This document shows positions 1 through 10,541 of a stretch of DNA of 32,397 nt, in pieces (the stretch's first letter is position 1; every line of letters starts with the position of its first letter). The position numbers were made by a program, and so were the translations under genes. Below the pieces are notes generated by a model. It was not told the DNA's origin. It ran no database searches and was given only the letters and a program-made list of their open reading frames with translations. Source of the stretch: Ophiothrix spiculata (Eukaryota > Echinodermata > Ophiuroidea > Amphilepidida > Ophiotrichidae); the NCBI GenBank assembly GCA_000969725.1, contig JXSR01S062891.1; one strand, 5' to 3'.

Positions 1-234
1 TTTACCTCTGATGATAGGAAATACCATTTACCCTTTTCGATGGATAAGTACGGTCCGGGGAAACTAGTACTCAACGCACGTTGATGCGCGATATACAAAA
101 AACGGGAGATTGTTTGTTCGAGTCCATTTACATATCATATATTTTTTCACATAATACTTAGTATTTAAAAGAGGCTTTAAACTCAACACGTTTTCCCTTC
201 GCATCACCAATATGTTTTGACAATGCTTATTGTA
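1..234. other. AT-rich sequence, no gene seen
   Basis: No open frame or repeat with a recognisable partner was found. A pol III box B-like string GTTCGAGTCC lies at 116-125 but has no convincing box A upstream and no cloverleaf, so it is not called as a tRNA or SINE. Confidence 0.5.
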
Positions 235-257
235 TTAATAATAATAATAATAATAAT
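235..257 (-). repeat. (ATT)n LINE tail
   Basis: Seven or so uninterrupted ATT units on the minus strand at the exact 3' end of the LINE. It replaces a poly(A) tail, as in L2/CR1-group elements. Confidence 0.8.
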
Positions 258-268
258 GAGATTTGTAT

Positions 269-297
269 AGCGCCTTTTACAAAGTATGCAAGGCGCT
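269..297 (-). repeat. LINE 3'-terminal stem-loop
   Basis: Perfect 8 bp inverted repeat AGCGCCTT / AAGGCGCT with a 13 base loop, placed just before the (ATT)n tail of the minus-strand LINE. Position and form match the 3' hairpin that L2-type RTs recognise, as shown experimentally for the eel element UnaL2. The match is by structure and position; binding is inferred. Confidence 0.7.
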
Positions 298-320
298 AGA
301 GAAAAGGAGAGGGGAAAAAA

Positions 321-2076
321 TTAGGTAGGAAAAAGATGAGACTTAAGACGGCCCTTGAACCCTGACAAATCACTACAACCACGAATGCTCTGCGGTAACT
401 CGTTCCAAAGACGGGGACCAGCAACTGATAAAGCACGATCACCCAATTGCTTCCTGGAGCGGGGAACAGAGAAAGTGATGGTAGAATCAGAACGCAGAGC
501 ATACGTGGTCCTATAAAGCTGAAAATAAGAGGACAAGTATTGAGGTGACTTCTGGTGGTGAGCTTTGAAACAAAGGCACAGTACCTTAAATTGAATCCTC
601 TCAGGTATGGGCAGCCAATGAAGGGAACGTAAAAGTGGAGTGGCGTGTGAACGTCTAGGTTGTCTGAAAATAAGACGTGCGCATCTATTTTGCAGGACTT
701 GGAGGCGATTTAGTTGCTTCTTATCAATGCCATATAACAGAGAGTTGCAATAATCTAACTTAGATAAGATGAGAGTGCGAACAATGTTCTGTAAAGTTGT
801 TATGTCCAAAAATTTACGAATACGATACAAATTTCGAAGCTACCAGTTAACAGAACGAGATAACACAGTGATGTGATTAGCCATGGTCATAGAATGATCA
901 AAAATAACGCCAAGGTTACGGACGGTGGGGGAGGAAATTATTTCATGGTCACTGAGTGGTAGAGTAAGAGTAAGATGCTTTAACAACTGATAATGATGAG
1001 GAGATGAGGCAACAAAGAACTCTGTTTTGGACTGGTTTAGCTTCAGCCTGTTGGTAAGCATACACATTGGCTGAGTCGGAAGAGAGCGCAGGTGGCATCA
1101 CCATCACAGTTGGGATCAAAAAATTGATAGATCTGAACGTCGTCTGCATAAATGTGATACTTCAGATCGTGGAGCTCAATAATCCTACCAACAGAGCGGG
1201 TATAATACGAAAATGCCTGCGGACCAACAACGGATCCCTGGGGAACCCCATATAACAAATCACTATCAGCGGAGAAAGCACCATTGATGTTGACTCTACA
1301 TGTTCTGCCACTCAAATAGCTTTTGTACCAGTTCAGGACGTTATGAGTAATACCAAAGTCACAAGCGAAGTGATCTAACAAGATACCATGATCCACGGTA
1401 TCGAATGCCGCAGATAAGTCCAGCATAAGGAGGAAAACGGCATTTTTGTCATCAATTGCCCTCAGGATGTCGTTTTGTACACATGCAAGGGCAGTTCAGT
1501 ACTTCGGCCATGTCGGTACGCAGACTGATACGGGTCACCAAGGCTATTTCTATCAATGTATTCTGACACCTGAAAGGAGACAACTTTCTCAATGAGCTTA
1601 CCAATAAAAGGCAAATTGGAAACAGGGCGGTAGTTACTCAGCTGGTTCTTGTCAAGCCAAATCTTTTTGATAACAGGAAAAATAATGGCTTGACGAAGCT
1701 TAGCAGGAAAATAACCCAAGGCAAGGGAATTGTTGACAATCTGAGTGAGAAGAGGTAATAATGTATGAAGATGTTTCTTAACCAACCATGTAGGTATCGG
1801 ATCAAGAGAACAGCTCTTGGAGGGACATTTCATGATGATATCATACAAATCTTCTTCAGTAACATGATGGAAATTAGAAAAATTGCACTGAAGATCAAAT
1901 TGGGAATAATTGTGAGCAGTGGTTGAATTACTAGCTCTACTGTCAAGTTCATTCCTAATCTTGTTGACTTTGCCAACAAAGTAAGTGCAGAAATTATTCG
2001 CGAGATTCTCAGGTAAATCACAATCAGGTAAAACATTGGTAGTAACATTAAGAAGTTCATTTACAGTTCTATGCAT
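321..2076 (-). pseudogene. LINE reverse transcriptase, frameshifted
   Basis: Broken RT coding region that would have made cDNA from the element's own RNA. Order on the minus strand: 2076-1462 carries the pre-RT region and early RT motifs (SLDPIPTWLVK, NYRPVSNLPFIGKLIEKVV). 1426-1043 carries LDLSAAFDTVDH, the palm motif YGVPQGSVVGP and the catalytic YADD (codons at 1139-1150). 1067-843 carries NRLKLNQSKTEFFV and NLGVIFD. 830-321 carries the C-terminal region LDYCNSLLYG, RLQVLQNRCARLIF and LWNELP. A frameshift lies near 1430-1500 and another within 1043-1075. The pieces 1067-843 and 830-321 share a frame and are split by a TAG at 840-842. The catalytic aspartates remain, so loss of function comes from the frame breaks. 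No intact start or endonuclease is present. Confidence 0.93.
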
Positions 2077-2106
2077 GGTTCTATGCCTACAGTTCTATGC
2101 TATGCA
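2062..2106. repeat. short GTTCTATGC tandem
   Basis: Three near-copies of ACAGTTCTATGC / GGTTCTATGC in about 45 bases, at the 5' truncation edge of the LINE. This may be local slippage or filler sequence made at the integration junction. Confidence 0.5.
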
Positions 2107-2187
2107 TTATTGCAAAACATGCAAAGATCAACATCCTCACTTGAGTGCAAAGATTTGAGCTCATTACGAGTGAATGAATCAAATAAG

Positions 2188-2423
2188 GTTGATTAGTTTC
2201 TCATTATAAGCCAACACCTTACGTCATTAGGATTGTGCAGCAACATATACCATATATTGGGTATATATGTGATGGCTCACCCAGAAAAGGGGAACTTTTC
2301 CAGAAACTAGTGAAAATAGGTAGCAAGGTATCAATTTTAAGCTTAGAAAATGATGTAACAGATGAAATGATAAATCAAATTGATACCATATGCAAATTCC
2401 CCTCCCCCCCCCCTTCGGAGTGA
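2188..2423 (+). other. short open frame, possible exon, unrecognised
   Basis: An open stretch of about 78 codons without stops, containing PYIGYICDGSPRKGELFQKL and ILSLENDVTDEMINQID. It has no ATG near its left end. A possible splice acceptor AG lies just inside at 2228-2229. It ends in a proline run encoded by the C-tract at about 2400-2413. I do not recognise the protein. In DNA this AT-rich, an open stretch of 78 codons is mildly unusual but well within chance. It could be an exon, a transposon relic or nothing. Confidence 0.15.
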
Positions 2424-3061
2424 GCTATCACATATATATCTTTCCAGCTTCAAGCAATCGTAAAGTCTGCAAACTTAATTTTTGTAACAGGTGAAGTAAC
2501 ATACTAAAGTCATTTTAAAAACCCTCTTGTTGACATTAATACTTGTATCATATTTTGCACAGCCACTTTGGAAATAGCTATAGAAAGGTGTCTAAATATG
2601 GTAACCATAAAATTATGAAAGCATTTCCTCATTTAAATTCGTTATCAAACTTAAATCGTAATTTTTCAAAAAGCCAACAGATTTTCTACAATAGCGAGTA
2701 AGTCTTCTACATTTCCCATAGGTTTCATCAAAATATCCATCAAATTATTCATCAAAATATCATGCTTCAATGCTTTGTGCGATGTCTTTATTGAAAATCT
2801 AGACAAAGTGCAAATAGTCATGCAGGTATAATATGCACACTTACTGGTGTTTGTAAAGTTGAATAAATAAAACTTGACCAATTTCAAATCGTTTTTCTTT
2901 GGTTTTGTAATTTTCTATGATCTACAAAAAGTATTACCTTGGAGACTTCTTAAACTATTCCTACACAAAATAGCGAGATAGTCATAGTCACAAATGGAAC
3001 AAGACACCATATTGTCGGGCGAGTTTAGGAACTACAGTTCTGTTGATTATGTCAACAATAA
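2424..3061. other. AT-rich sequence, nothing identified
   Basis: No supported gene, no clear tandem structure and no partner elsewhere in the window. Confidence 0.5.
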
Positions 3062-3350
3062 ACTCGCGTTGTTTTGTCTGAAAAAAACCCCACAGTTTGA
3101 GCTCTGTATTGCCAGTTTTTAATATCTATATTACCTATATACACTTTGTCTAATATTAGTCTTCTATGTTTTAGATTTCTAAGTTAGCTAAGCGGTTATT
3201 CCCTCGCTTCGTAATGCATGACTAACCTGTACCAGAAACCATGGTTCGAATCACCACAAATGTAGTGAAAACTTTTTCTCTTTTTATGATCAAACAAATA
3301 ATTAGGATTTACATTTTCCAGAACAGATGGATAGTATTTACCCTTAAATA
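3062..3350 (+). repeat. tRNA-like (SINE-type) dispersed repeat, copy 1
   Basis: The left part begins at CGCGTTGTTTTG (3065). The tRNA-like core at about 3180-3255 has a box A match, TAGCTAAGCGG (3185-3195), and a box B match, GGTTCGAATC (3243-3252). A tail follows, ending ACCCTTAA near 3346. The same order of blocks is found inverted at 4533-4925, so this is a family rather than chance. The internal pol III promoter suggests a tRNA-derived SINE. The shared sequence upstream of box A argues for a larger composite, or for terminal arms of a longer element. The core does not fold into a full cloverleaf by eye, so it is not called as a tRNA gene. Confidence 0.6.
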
Positions 3351-4532
3351 CGTCCTATATCATATGCAAATTATTACCAGTGAAGTGTTGCAAAGAAAAA
3401 CTTGATTATCACACAGAACGTTCTTTATCTTTGTTTACCTGAAGAATAAATACATAGCAAAGTATCCATGGCCATTAACTTTATTTGCAAAACAAAAAGA
3501 AAAGATCTTTTACGATCTCAAATTATTTTGATCGTATTACAAAACAAGAGACTGGACCGGTTAAGGAACAAATACTGATTTAAAAAGCATGATGTTAATG
3601 CAATGTGAATAATTACTCAACCTTTTCATCGTCAAGACCATTTATGAGGGTTTAATGTAGCTAGTTTGTAAATACGAATGTTATTTTTTAAACAAAAATA
3701 TCTTGAGTTAATATATACTAATTTTGCCAAGGTTGCACTCAAAGCACGATCTTATAATTCCTTCAAGCGGAGGTTGTTTATTTATTAAGTTACATGGTGT
3801 TGTTTTAACAAGAATTCTACATAGTTCCCCTTAAGTCATCACCAACCTCATTTGCTTACGTATTGCCGCAAGCGTTGTTTGTCTCTCGTATGAATACATT
3901 TACTTGAATAATAATAGTGTTATAGAGAGTAGGAATTAACCAGTGTAAGGCAAGCAAAAGAAAGACAAATGCTTCCGGATTTTGAAGTCAGACGAAAAAT
4001 GAAAATAAAAGAAACGCCTCAAGACGTATTAATCTTTGCGATATGTGCTCTTCCTAGATCGTCACATAACATTTAAATAGGTTCTGGAACAATGCAAACA
4101 AATTGGACTGTCAACCTGCCCATGAGCATGTTTATAAAACATCTTGGACTTTTATAGAGTAGATGAACTAAAATGTGTGCTTCTAAGAAAACATATGAGA
4201 CTGTTCCTACCAAAATGTATACCATTATTTGCATTTTAGGCATGATAATGTGTCATATATCTTTTAGTTGTCAATTAAATGATGAAAATTAAAGATATTT
4301 AAAAAGGATACATAAGTAGAAATGTGACATTGATTGGTTACAAATAATGTTTTAACCAAATTTGAAACGACCTGGCCCCTGATGACACAATTAAAGTTGT
4401 TCTTCTTTTTTTCTTTTTTATTCTTCTTTTTATTGCAATACTTGCGGTAGCAAAGAACTTAGTACTAAAAAAAAACAGGAAATAAAAACAGTAATAAATG
4501 TATATAATATCATTGTATTTTCTGTTTGTCTG
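3351..4532. other. AT-rich spacer between inverted repeat copies
   Basis: About 1.2 kb lying between the two inverted copies of the tRNA-like repeat. It holds a polypyrimidine tract (about 4397-4432). No gene was seen. If the two copies are arms of one element, this would be its interior, but no coding trace supports that. Confidence 0.45.
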
Positions 4533-4925
4533 AATTAAGGGTAAATGGCCTCCATCTGCTCAGGAAAATGTGAATCCAAACTTTTTTTAATCATGAAAAG
4601 ATAAATAGTTTCCACTGCATTTGCGGGGACTCGAACCATGGATTATGGCAGGTGTTAAGAAGCGAGGGATACTACTGAGCTATCCAGGCTGCGTTGAGAT
4701 CGTGAACTTAAATTTGAAACATAAACATTAGAATGCCGTATTTTTCTTTTGTTTACATATAAATTACAATTTTTGCCTTAATGGAATGCTCAATTTGTAA
4801 GTAAATTATACGAATACGTATATCAGGCAAAATGTAGATAATGTAGATACTAAAAACGGGCAGTTCATAGCTCAAACAGAGCGATATCAGAGCCGTAATT
4901 CACGTCCGGTTTGTCAGGCAAAACA
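4533..4925 (-). repeat. tRNA-like (SINE-type) dispersed repeat, copy 2, inverted
   Basis: Reads on the minus strand as the same family as 3062-3350. It has an outer block with GCGTTGTTTTGCCTGA (4926 downward), then GTTTTTAGTATCTACATTA, then a tRNA-like core with box A TAGCTCAGTAG and box B GGTTCGAGTCC (at about 4630-4640), then a tail ending at CCCTTAA (4535). This copy is about 100 bases longer between the outer block and box A. Its box B is a perfect consensus match, so it may be the younger or less decayed copy. Confidence 0.6.
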
Positions 4926-5039
4926 ACGCGTTTTTTGTGTGTTTTTGTTTTTTTACATTATCATTCAAAAACAATACCACATATTTATAAAATATTATTT
5001 GTAATTCAATAAAAAGTATCAAGCCTACAATCTGAAAAT

Positions 5040-5290
5040 TTGAAAACAATAGAATTGTTCGAACATCGTGAAATTATGAGATTTCGGCGAAAAAGGCGTC
5101 AATTTTTACGTCATTTTGACCTTGATAATATTCGTGAAATCACTAGTAAAAATTAATGTATCAACTAGAGACTCTATTCCATATGTACGCCATATATTGT
5201 GATATTCTGATATGTTTAAGTAGGTAAAACTTGCAGTAAAAATGACGTTCAGCCGAGAGAGACGATTTAGGGACTGAAGCCTTAAGAGTA
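5040..5290 (-). repeat. dispersed repeat R2, copy 1
   Basis: On the minus strand this aligns by eye with 15838-16090 (+). Shared blocks in the same order are CTGCAGT/CTTCAGT, GTTTACTG/TTTTTACTG, TGCCTACTTA/TACCTACTTA, ATATCACAA, GTACATATG, TAGAGACTCTAGTT with one change, AGTGATTTCACG, AAAATGACGT and GCCGAAA. No coding motif is seen. It is a non-coding dispersed repeat of unknown class. Confidence 0.6.
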
Positions 5291-6823
5291 TTATTTATTT
5301 AACTTTAAAATCAATGCACTGCTAAGCTTGGAAATAGAAAATAAATACTTGAGTAGTAGCCTACTTCTAAAAAAAGCATGCGTTCGTTTCCAATGTATGT
5401 CTCGTTATTATGTTAATAAACATACAATAAAAATACACACAATATGAGTTTAATGTAGATTTGTTATCACATGGTGTTGTGAATATCTTCAATTACTATT
5501 GAGTTACAACACTTCAAAAGTTGCTTTTCAAGTCAGCAACATATCTAGAACGTATACGTTCACTCAAATCACAATCAAAATCTTAACGCTCTACTTATTG
5601 TATAGAAATTTTGTAACGTGTTTGCTCATTTGTTTAATTATTTGTCATTAGTTGATTTTTGCTGTATCAACGCCACGGGCTTCTAATTTTCTTGTTTGAT
5701 CAAACATTGTCATATTTTCAAAACGAATTTTGCAAGCTTTTTTAAGAATTGAAGTTGTTAATATGTTTAAGTTATGGCCATATAGGACCTCCAGTGCTTA
5801 CACGTATTCAATTATTCATCTAAATAACTAATATTTCTCTAGTTATCCTATAACACATAAATATATAAGTTGCATTTCTTTCATCTTCTTGATTTAATGT
5901 CAGTACTATTTTTTTAAAATCATGTTCCATTGGGCGATTTAACGTTACAGTAATTAATGGTTCAATAATATAAAACTAACAAAACACAATGCCCAAGGTG
6001 CATGTTGAATATTAACTTTACAACGGAAGATAATGAAGTCCCGTAGGTATCTTTAGAGAATAACTGTGAAATGTGCAGTTATTTCTTTGAAGAAATAATA
6101 TCATCCGTTTATGTTTCAAAATATTTACTTACTGTCTATCACATTCTTGAAATATCAGCTTATATTTTTTTCATCTTCTAGTTTTTTAACTCACGAGATG
6201 TGGAATGTTATACAAGATACATAGTAAATGTAAATATTTGCCTTATAGATGTAATTATTATAGTATGGATATTTTTTTTTTAAATAAACAAATAAATTCC
6301 TATAAAAGCGTTTTGTATTGTTTAATACACGCATAAGCCCCTGAAATATTTCAAATTTATTTATTTTAAAAATCAACTGATCATCAATGTAAACAAATAA
6401 TAAAAAAAATGAAGTTATATCTCTTTGGGTATAAAGATTAATAGATTCGACAATAATAGTTTTTATTTTTCAGTTTTATACTTTAATTTAGTACTCATTA
6501 CCTGCTGAGTTTCGAGTGTTTGCTGGTTTTGAATAGAAAAATGGTGACAATTTGGTTTTCATCAGTATGGCACAAATGTTAGAAAATTGCACTGTCTTTA
6601 GCCCCATCTATTGCCCAGTTCAGAATAAGTTATGACCTCTTAATTACTAAGGTCAGTTATACCATCGAGATATCATTGAAGAAAACAGAATTTGACTAAT
6701 TGTTTTGTCCAATGTCCGTTATAAGTGATTATCTCTCGTATGTAGTGTTTGCCCTATTGAAAACAAATTGTATCTGAATGAAGACTCACACTCCCAACAC
6801 AATGGAAATAATAGCAGGATGAC
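5291..6823. other. AT-rich sequence, nothing identified
   Basis: Very AT-rich (A/T runs throughout), with no open frame of interest and no repeat partner found. The only longer frame (6191-6376, minus) is low-complexity N/Y/I-rich sequence typical of AT-rich noise. Confidence 0.5.
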
Positions 6824-7060
6824 ATGATACTTAATGTGCGGAACGTCATCCTTGACAAGGCTGGGGCGATTGCCCTTTATCGGATAGGGATCGATCATTT
6901 TAAATTAGCACCAGATTTAAAAGTGAAAACAATTCAGAGTATTGACTGCATAAAAATGTATAGTATAGCCCTCTCTTTTAAAGGTATTGGCCATTCCGTA
7001 ACGACAAAATCATTTTACTTCCTGTCCTTTTTTTATGCCAGGTTTCTATTTGATTTCTGA
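6824..7060 (+). other. short open frame of unknown status
   Basis: A 78 codon frame with an ATG at 6824, containing NVRNVILDKAGAIALYRIG near its start. Base composition at about 6830-6900 is less AT-rich than its surroundings. No domain or family is recognised, and the C-terminus becomes F/Y-rich and low complexity. It ends just before the composite repeat at 7085. It is reported for completeness and is probably chance or a transposon relic. Confidence 0.12.
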
Positions 7061-7280
7061 ATAGTGACAGTTACACATGCATCAGTGAGTCTGTTCAAAT
7101 CATTACCCTGCAGAAGTCGGCGACAGGGTTTTGTTTTTGTCTGGTTTCTTCTTTTTCTTCTTCTTCTTCTGGCAACACTTCAACAGCTTATATCTCTGAA
7201 ACGCAATGACCGATTTGCACCATTATCATGCTTTGAGCTGTCCGATACATGATAATATCGGACGGTACTCATGATAATGA

Positions 7281-7417
7281 CAATATTGGATGATTAACGC
7301 CCAATATTTATTGGTCTCGCTATGAGTTTTAAAATATTGGGCTCGACTGCGTCTCGCCAAATATTTTTGCAACTCATAGCTCGACCAATAAATATGGACT
7401 CAATCTGTCCAATATTG
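7281..7417. repeat. foldback palindrome, nested three-step stem
   Basis: Three matched arm pairs in mirror order. CAATATTGGA (7281) pairs with TCCAATATTG (7408-7417), CCAATATTTATTGGTC (7301) with GACCAATAAATATGG (7383), and CTATGAGTT with AACTCATAG. The intervening bulges are 10 bases on each side. This is MITE- or foldback-like, and a single strand would form a long interrupted hairpin. Confidence 0.8.
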
Positions 7418-7662
7418 TTTCAAACTTGGTCAGTGGTAGGGTGGGGGTCACCTCCCATTTATGTCACCTGACCCCACTGGGGTCAGGGGTCACGTAGGGG
7501 TCACGGGGTCAAAAACACGATTTTCACGAAAAACTATTCAACTCATCGGGATTTCGAGGTACGCTCATCAAATTTATGTTATGGATGTGAAACGTCTACA
7601 ATTGTTACTTAATGAGAATTTAATCAGAGGTCGCATGGTGTCACCAGGGTTCAAATAAAAAG

Positions 7663-8132
7663 GTCACATTTTTAACTTTGTCCGATTTCAACATTTGTGG
7701 TGTCAAATTGTTCGTCTTGGACCATCGATCAAAAGGGTCAATGGTGACCCCGTCGTCAGACCTTTCGTCGGGGGTAAAATATCATAAGAAATTGTCAAAT
7801 TTATGCGATTTCAAAGGTTAAGGTTTTAAATTGTTTGTCTTTGACCAGCGATCAAAAGTGTTAATGGTGACCCCATCGGTCGACATTTACTTAGGTGTCA
7901 AAGGTCATGACTCATGATAAAGTTCAATTTTTCAACTTTGTCCAGTTTTAAAGGTTATGGTGTCAAATTATTCGTCTTGAACCAACGATCAAAAGTGCCT
8001 ATGGTGACTCCATCAGCTGACCTTTTCTTAGGTGTCAAGGTCACAATAAAGGTTACATTTTTATCATGTCCAATTTGAAAGTGTAAGGTGTCATATTGTT
8101 TGTCTTGCACAAACGATTAAAAGTGTCTATAG
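7663..8132. repeat. degenerate ~130 bp tandem array, 3.6 units
   Basis: Units start near 7663, 7794, 7922 and 8052 (131, 128 and 130 bp; the last unit is partial). Each carries TCAAATTGTTCGTCTT-type and CGATCAAAAG-type blocks followed by ATGGTGACCCC-type and TTAGGTGTCAAAGGTCA-type blocks. Units differ by many substitutions, so the array is old. It is non-coding. Confidence 0.85.
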
Positions 8133-8173
8133 GCTGAAATCACCTCCAAGGGAAAAAAACAGCGGCAGGGTCC

Positions 8174-8191
8174 GTGTCACTGCAGTGACAC
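8174..8191. repeat. 18 bp perfect palindrome
   Basis: GTGTCACTGCAGTGACAC reads the same on both strands. It sits at the right edge of the composite repeat at 7085-8200 and may mark its terminus. Confidence 0.8.
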
Positions 8192-8200
8192 TGTCATGTC

Positions 8201-10096
8201 TAGTTTAGATCTGTATCTTGAATGTGATCATTGCGTGTACTATTCACTATGTGAATTTGAAAATTGAGCTCCTTGGATTGGAACATCAATATTTAGGGAA
8301 GTTTTCAACCAAATTCCATTAATCAGAAAACTATACTTAGTGGAGACATCTTGGTTACAAATATCAATTTTGATATTTAAAATGGATTATAAAGGTCACA
8401 AGCTACCACTATCAAACACAGTTCTTCAACAAGCTGCAAATCGAATTCCGTTTGTTTTTAATCCTTGCGACCAACTGAAGTTAATTTCTGTATATCCCTA
8501 TTACAGATTTATCGAGCTTTGGGATTGTTTCAAATTCCTGTTCGTCTAATATTTATGTTCGAAATATCCAATAGAGGATACTGTTAGAGGTATCAGGTGG
8601 TACATATTGGCCAATCAGGAATACGTATTGGTAGCAATCTTCCACGAGCAGAATGTAAACAATGTGAGTACAATCCAATTATCGATCGTACGTACTAGAT
8701 CAGTAGCAGAGATGTACTGGAGGTAGTTTAACAAAAGGAGGGCAGTACATATAAAAACAATACAATACATTAGCGTCTAAACCTTGTGATGGATGGCAAG
8801 TATTGACCTACACTTCTGAAATGATGCAGATATTTTAATATGTGTAGCTAAACACAGCCCAACTGCAGCATACACAGCGCAAGTTGTACGTGTGACTCGC
8901 GCATCAGTATCTGCAGCGCATGTGTAAGTGGGTTTCTGTTTGTTCTGATTCTGTGGGGTTCGCTGAAGGGCTGCCTAAAAATTATCGGACAAAGTGTCTC
9001 ATCCCTCCTAAAAGGTTTGAGAGTCATGGTCAATGATGCAGCTCTGGTTCAGTTTTACATGTATTATCAAGAGCAATAATGATCTGCCTTTATTGACTTT
9101 TATTAATATATCAAAAATACCCGTATTTAAACACACATTTTAAGACATAACGTCGTATAATATTAATAGTTAAAATGGTTTCTTTGAATATATTCAAATA
9201 TCGATTTTACAGATTTCTGTAATTATGACGACATAGTAATTTAATGTGCAAATGGAGATTTTTGGTTCGCTATAAAAATGATATATGAAAATATGTTCAT
9301 AAAAATTGCTCTATAGGGTTAAAATTAATATTTTTTAATTTAATCCAACACATACACTTTAATTAAATTTGACAGTCCAATTCAACATTCTCTGTTAATG
9401 TAAAATAACCAATTACCTTTCATAACATTCATCGACAGCTGCAGTAGCAAATTTTGATTAAAATATTAGATTTCTGGCCGACAATTAATAATAGAAATCA
9501 ACTCTGACGTTAAACATTGTTTTGATTGTTGATCTAATTTATAATGTGTGCGTATCAAACAAATATACATTATTTTTACCAAGGTTAGTATAGACCCGTA
9601 AAGTGTTTTCCTACTTAAATGTCGACCTTAGCACACAAGCACCATTATATTATAAGCAAAATATGTTAGTGATGTCAGTTGTAATAAAAAAAATATTATT
9701 GTTATTGTGTCAATTTTTGAAATAAGTATGTCCAAATTTTTCAAAATGGCCTCTTTTTTAAAGAATTTATATTATCAGATATCAAATACGATATGATATA
9801 CCGTATTGTATAACATTCATTAAATAAACATGCGTTGCTTGCGTCTTCTTTAATACAAAAGGGTTGATACTATTGCCAATATCAGTTACTTAGCCATGTG
9901 AATATTTATTGAATGTCAATCATTATTACAAACCAATCATTTTCATAAAAGTAAAGTTTTTCAAAAACAATAAACAGATTTTGGGTATTTGATTACCTGT
10001 TAGTATCATGTATCTTTATCATGACCAGTTGTGTATATAGGTGAAAAAGAAGTACTCTTTAGAGCTTGTTATTTTACATAGTTAAAAGAACATAAT
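8201..10096. other. AT-rich sequence, little identified
   Basis: No supported gene. At 8848-9060 the DNA is distinctly less AT-rich, with CTGCAG repeats and several CpGs, and holds a 61 codon minus-strand frame (9033-8848) of unrecognised sequence. That patch could be a decayed exon or a repeat edge. The rest is AT-rich with no repeat partner found. Confidence 0.4.
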
Positions 10097-10385
10097 AGGT
10101 AACTTGAAATCATATAAACACTTGATCATATTCAGTGCACCGTAATGATGTATCATCAATTCACTACCAAAAGTTAAATCATTTTTGTTGTTATTGTACT
10201 CAATATATTATATAACACAGACTAGATAGCGACAGATGTAAATGAATTATGTATTCATGCTATGCCCAGGCCAAACCATATACATAATCAAAAGTTTAAC
10301 ACCAACGCGTAATAAGTGGCAACATATGTGAAAGGAATAATGTATTCGTGCCATACCTCGGCCTTGTCGTTCATATGTTATAAAA
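10097..10385 (+). repeat. dispersed repeat R3, copy 1
   Basis: Aligns with 14398-14770 on the same strand. Shared blocks are AGGTAACTTGAAAT, TAAACACTT, ATATTCA, and then a repeated module of the form ATGTATTNRTGNCAT followed by a GGCC or CCCATC string. The module occurs about twice here (near 10249 and 10341, ~93 bp apart), so the repeat is itself internally tandem. Confidence 0.5.
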
Positions 10386-10541
10386 TTGAAAACCAAAATG
10401 TGTATTTTGAATATTAAATGATACTATTCTATATATATCGAATACTCGTCATGGCATTAACAGTAGTACACAAAAATAACAAAGGACTTAATGAAATGTA
10501 TTGCTGACTAGTTGTCGCTATGATAGCGGTTCACCTCCTTT

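Larger units (their letters stand above)
235..2080 (-). mobile_element. 5'-truncated L2/CR1-type LINE
   Basis: Non-LTR retrotransposon remnant on the minus strand. What is seen: reverse transcriptase fragments in the right order from about 2076 down to 321, a short 3' UTR, a 3'-terminal hairpin (269-297) and a simple-repeat tail (ATT)n at 235-257. Known: L2-like LINEs end in a 3' hairpin plus a short tandem repeat that their RT recognises for target-primed reverse transcription. The fragment begins in the pre-RT region, so the endonuclease domain and the 5' UTR are missing, the usual result of incomplete reverse transcription. The frame is broken by at least two frameshifts and one in-frame stop, so the copy is dead. 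The clade (L2 versus other CR1-group) is inferred from the RT motifs and the 3' end. Confidence 0.93.
7085..8200. repeat. composite repeat element with (CTT)n, foldback and tandem array
   Basis: A run of linked modules. There is a GTCGGCGACAGGG block near 7120, a (CTT)n tract at 7147-7170, a small hairpin at 7240-7263, a 137 bp foldback palindrome at 7281-7417, a GGGGTCA-rich block at 7440-7520, a ~130 bp tandem array at 7663-8132, and a CAGCGGCAGGGTCCG block followed by an 18 bp palindrome at 8174-8191. The two GGCGACAGGG / GGCAGGG blocks may be decayed ends of one non-autonomous element, but a clean terminal repeat is not seen. No coding motif is present. Confidence 0.5.

Noticed and set aside
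116-125. Perfect box B string GTTCGAGTCC near the window start
   Set aside because: No box A at proper spacing, no cloverleaf and no matching copy of the 3062/4533 family around it.
3180-3255. Candidate tRNA gene
   Set aside because: Box A and B are present, but acceptor and anticodon stems do not pair well, and the sequence is part of a repeat with an inverted second copy.
6191-6376. 61 codon N/Y/I-rich minus frame
   Set aside because: Composition is that of random AT-rich DNA.
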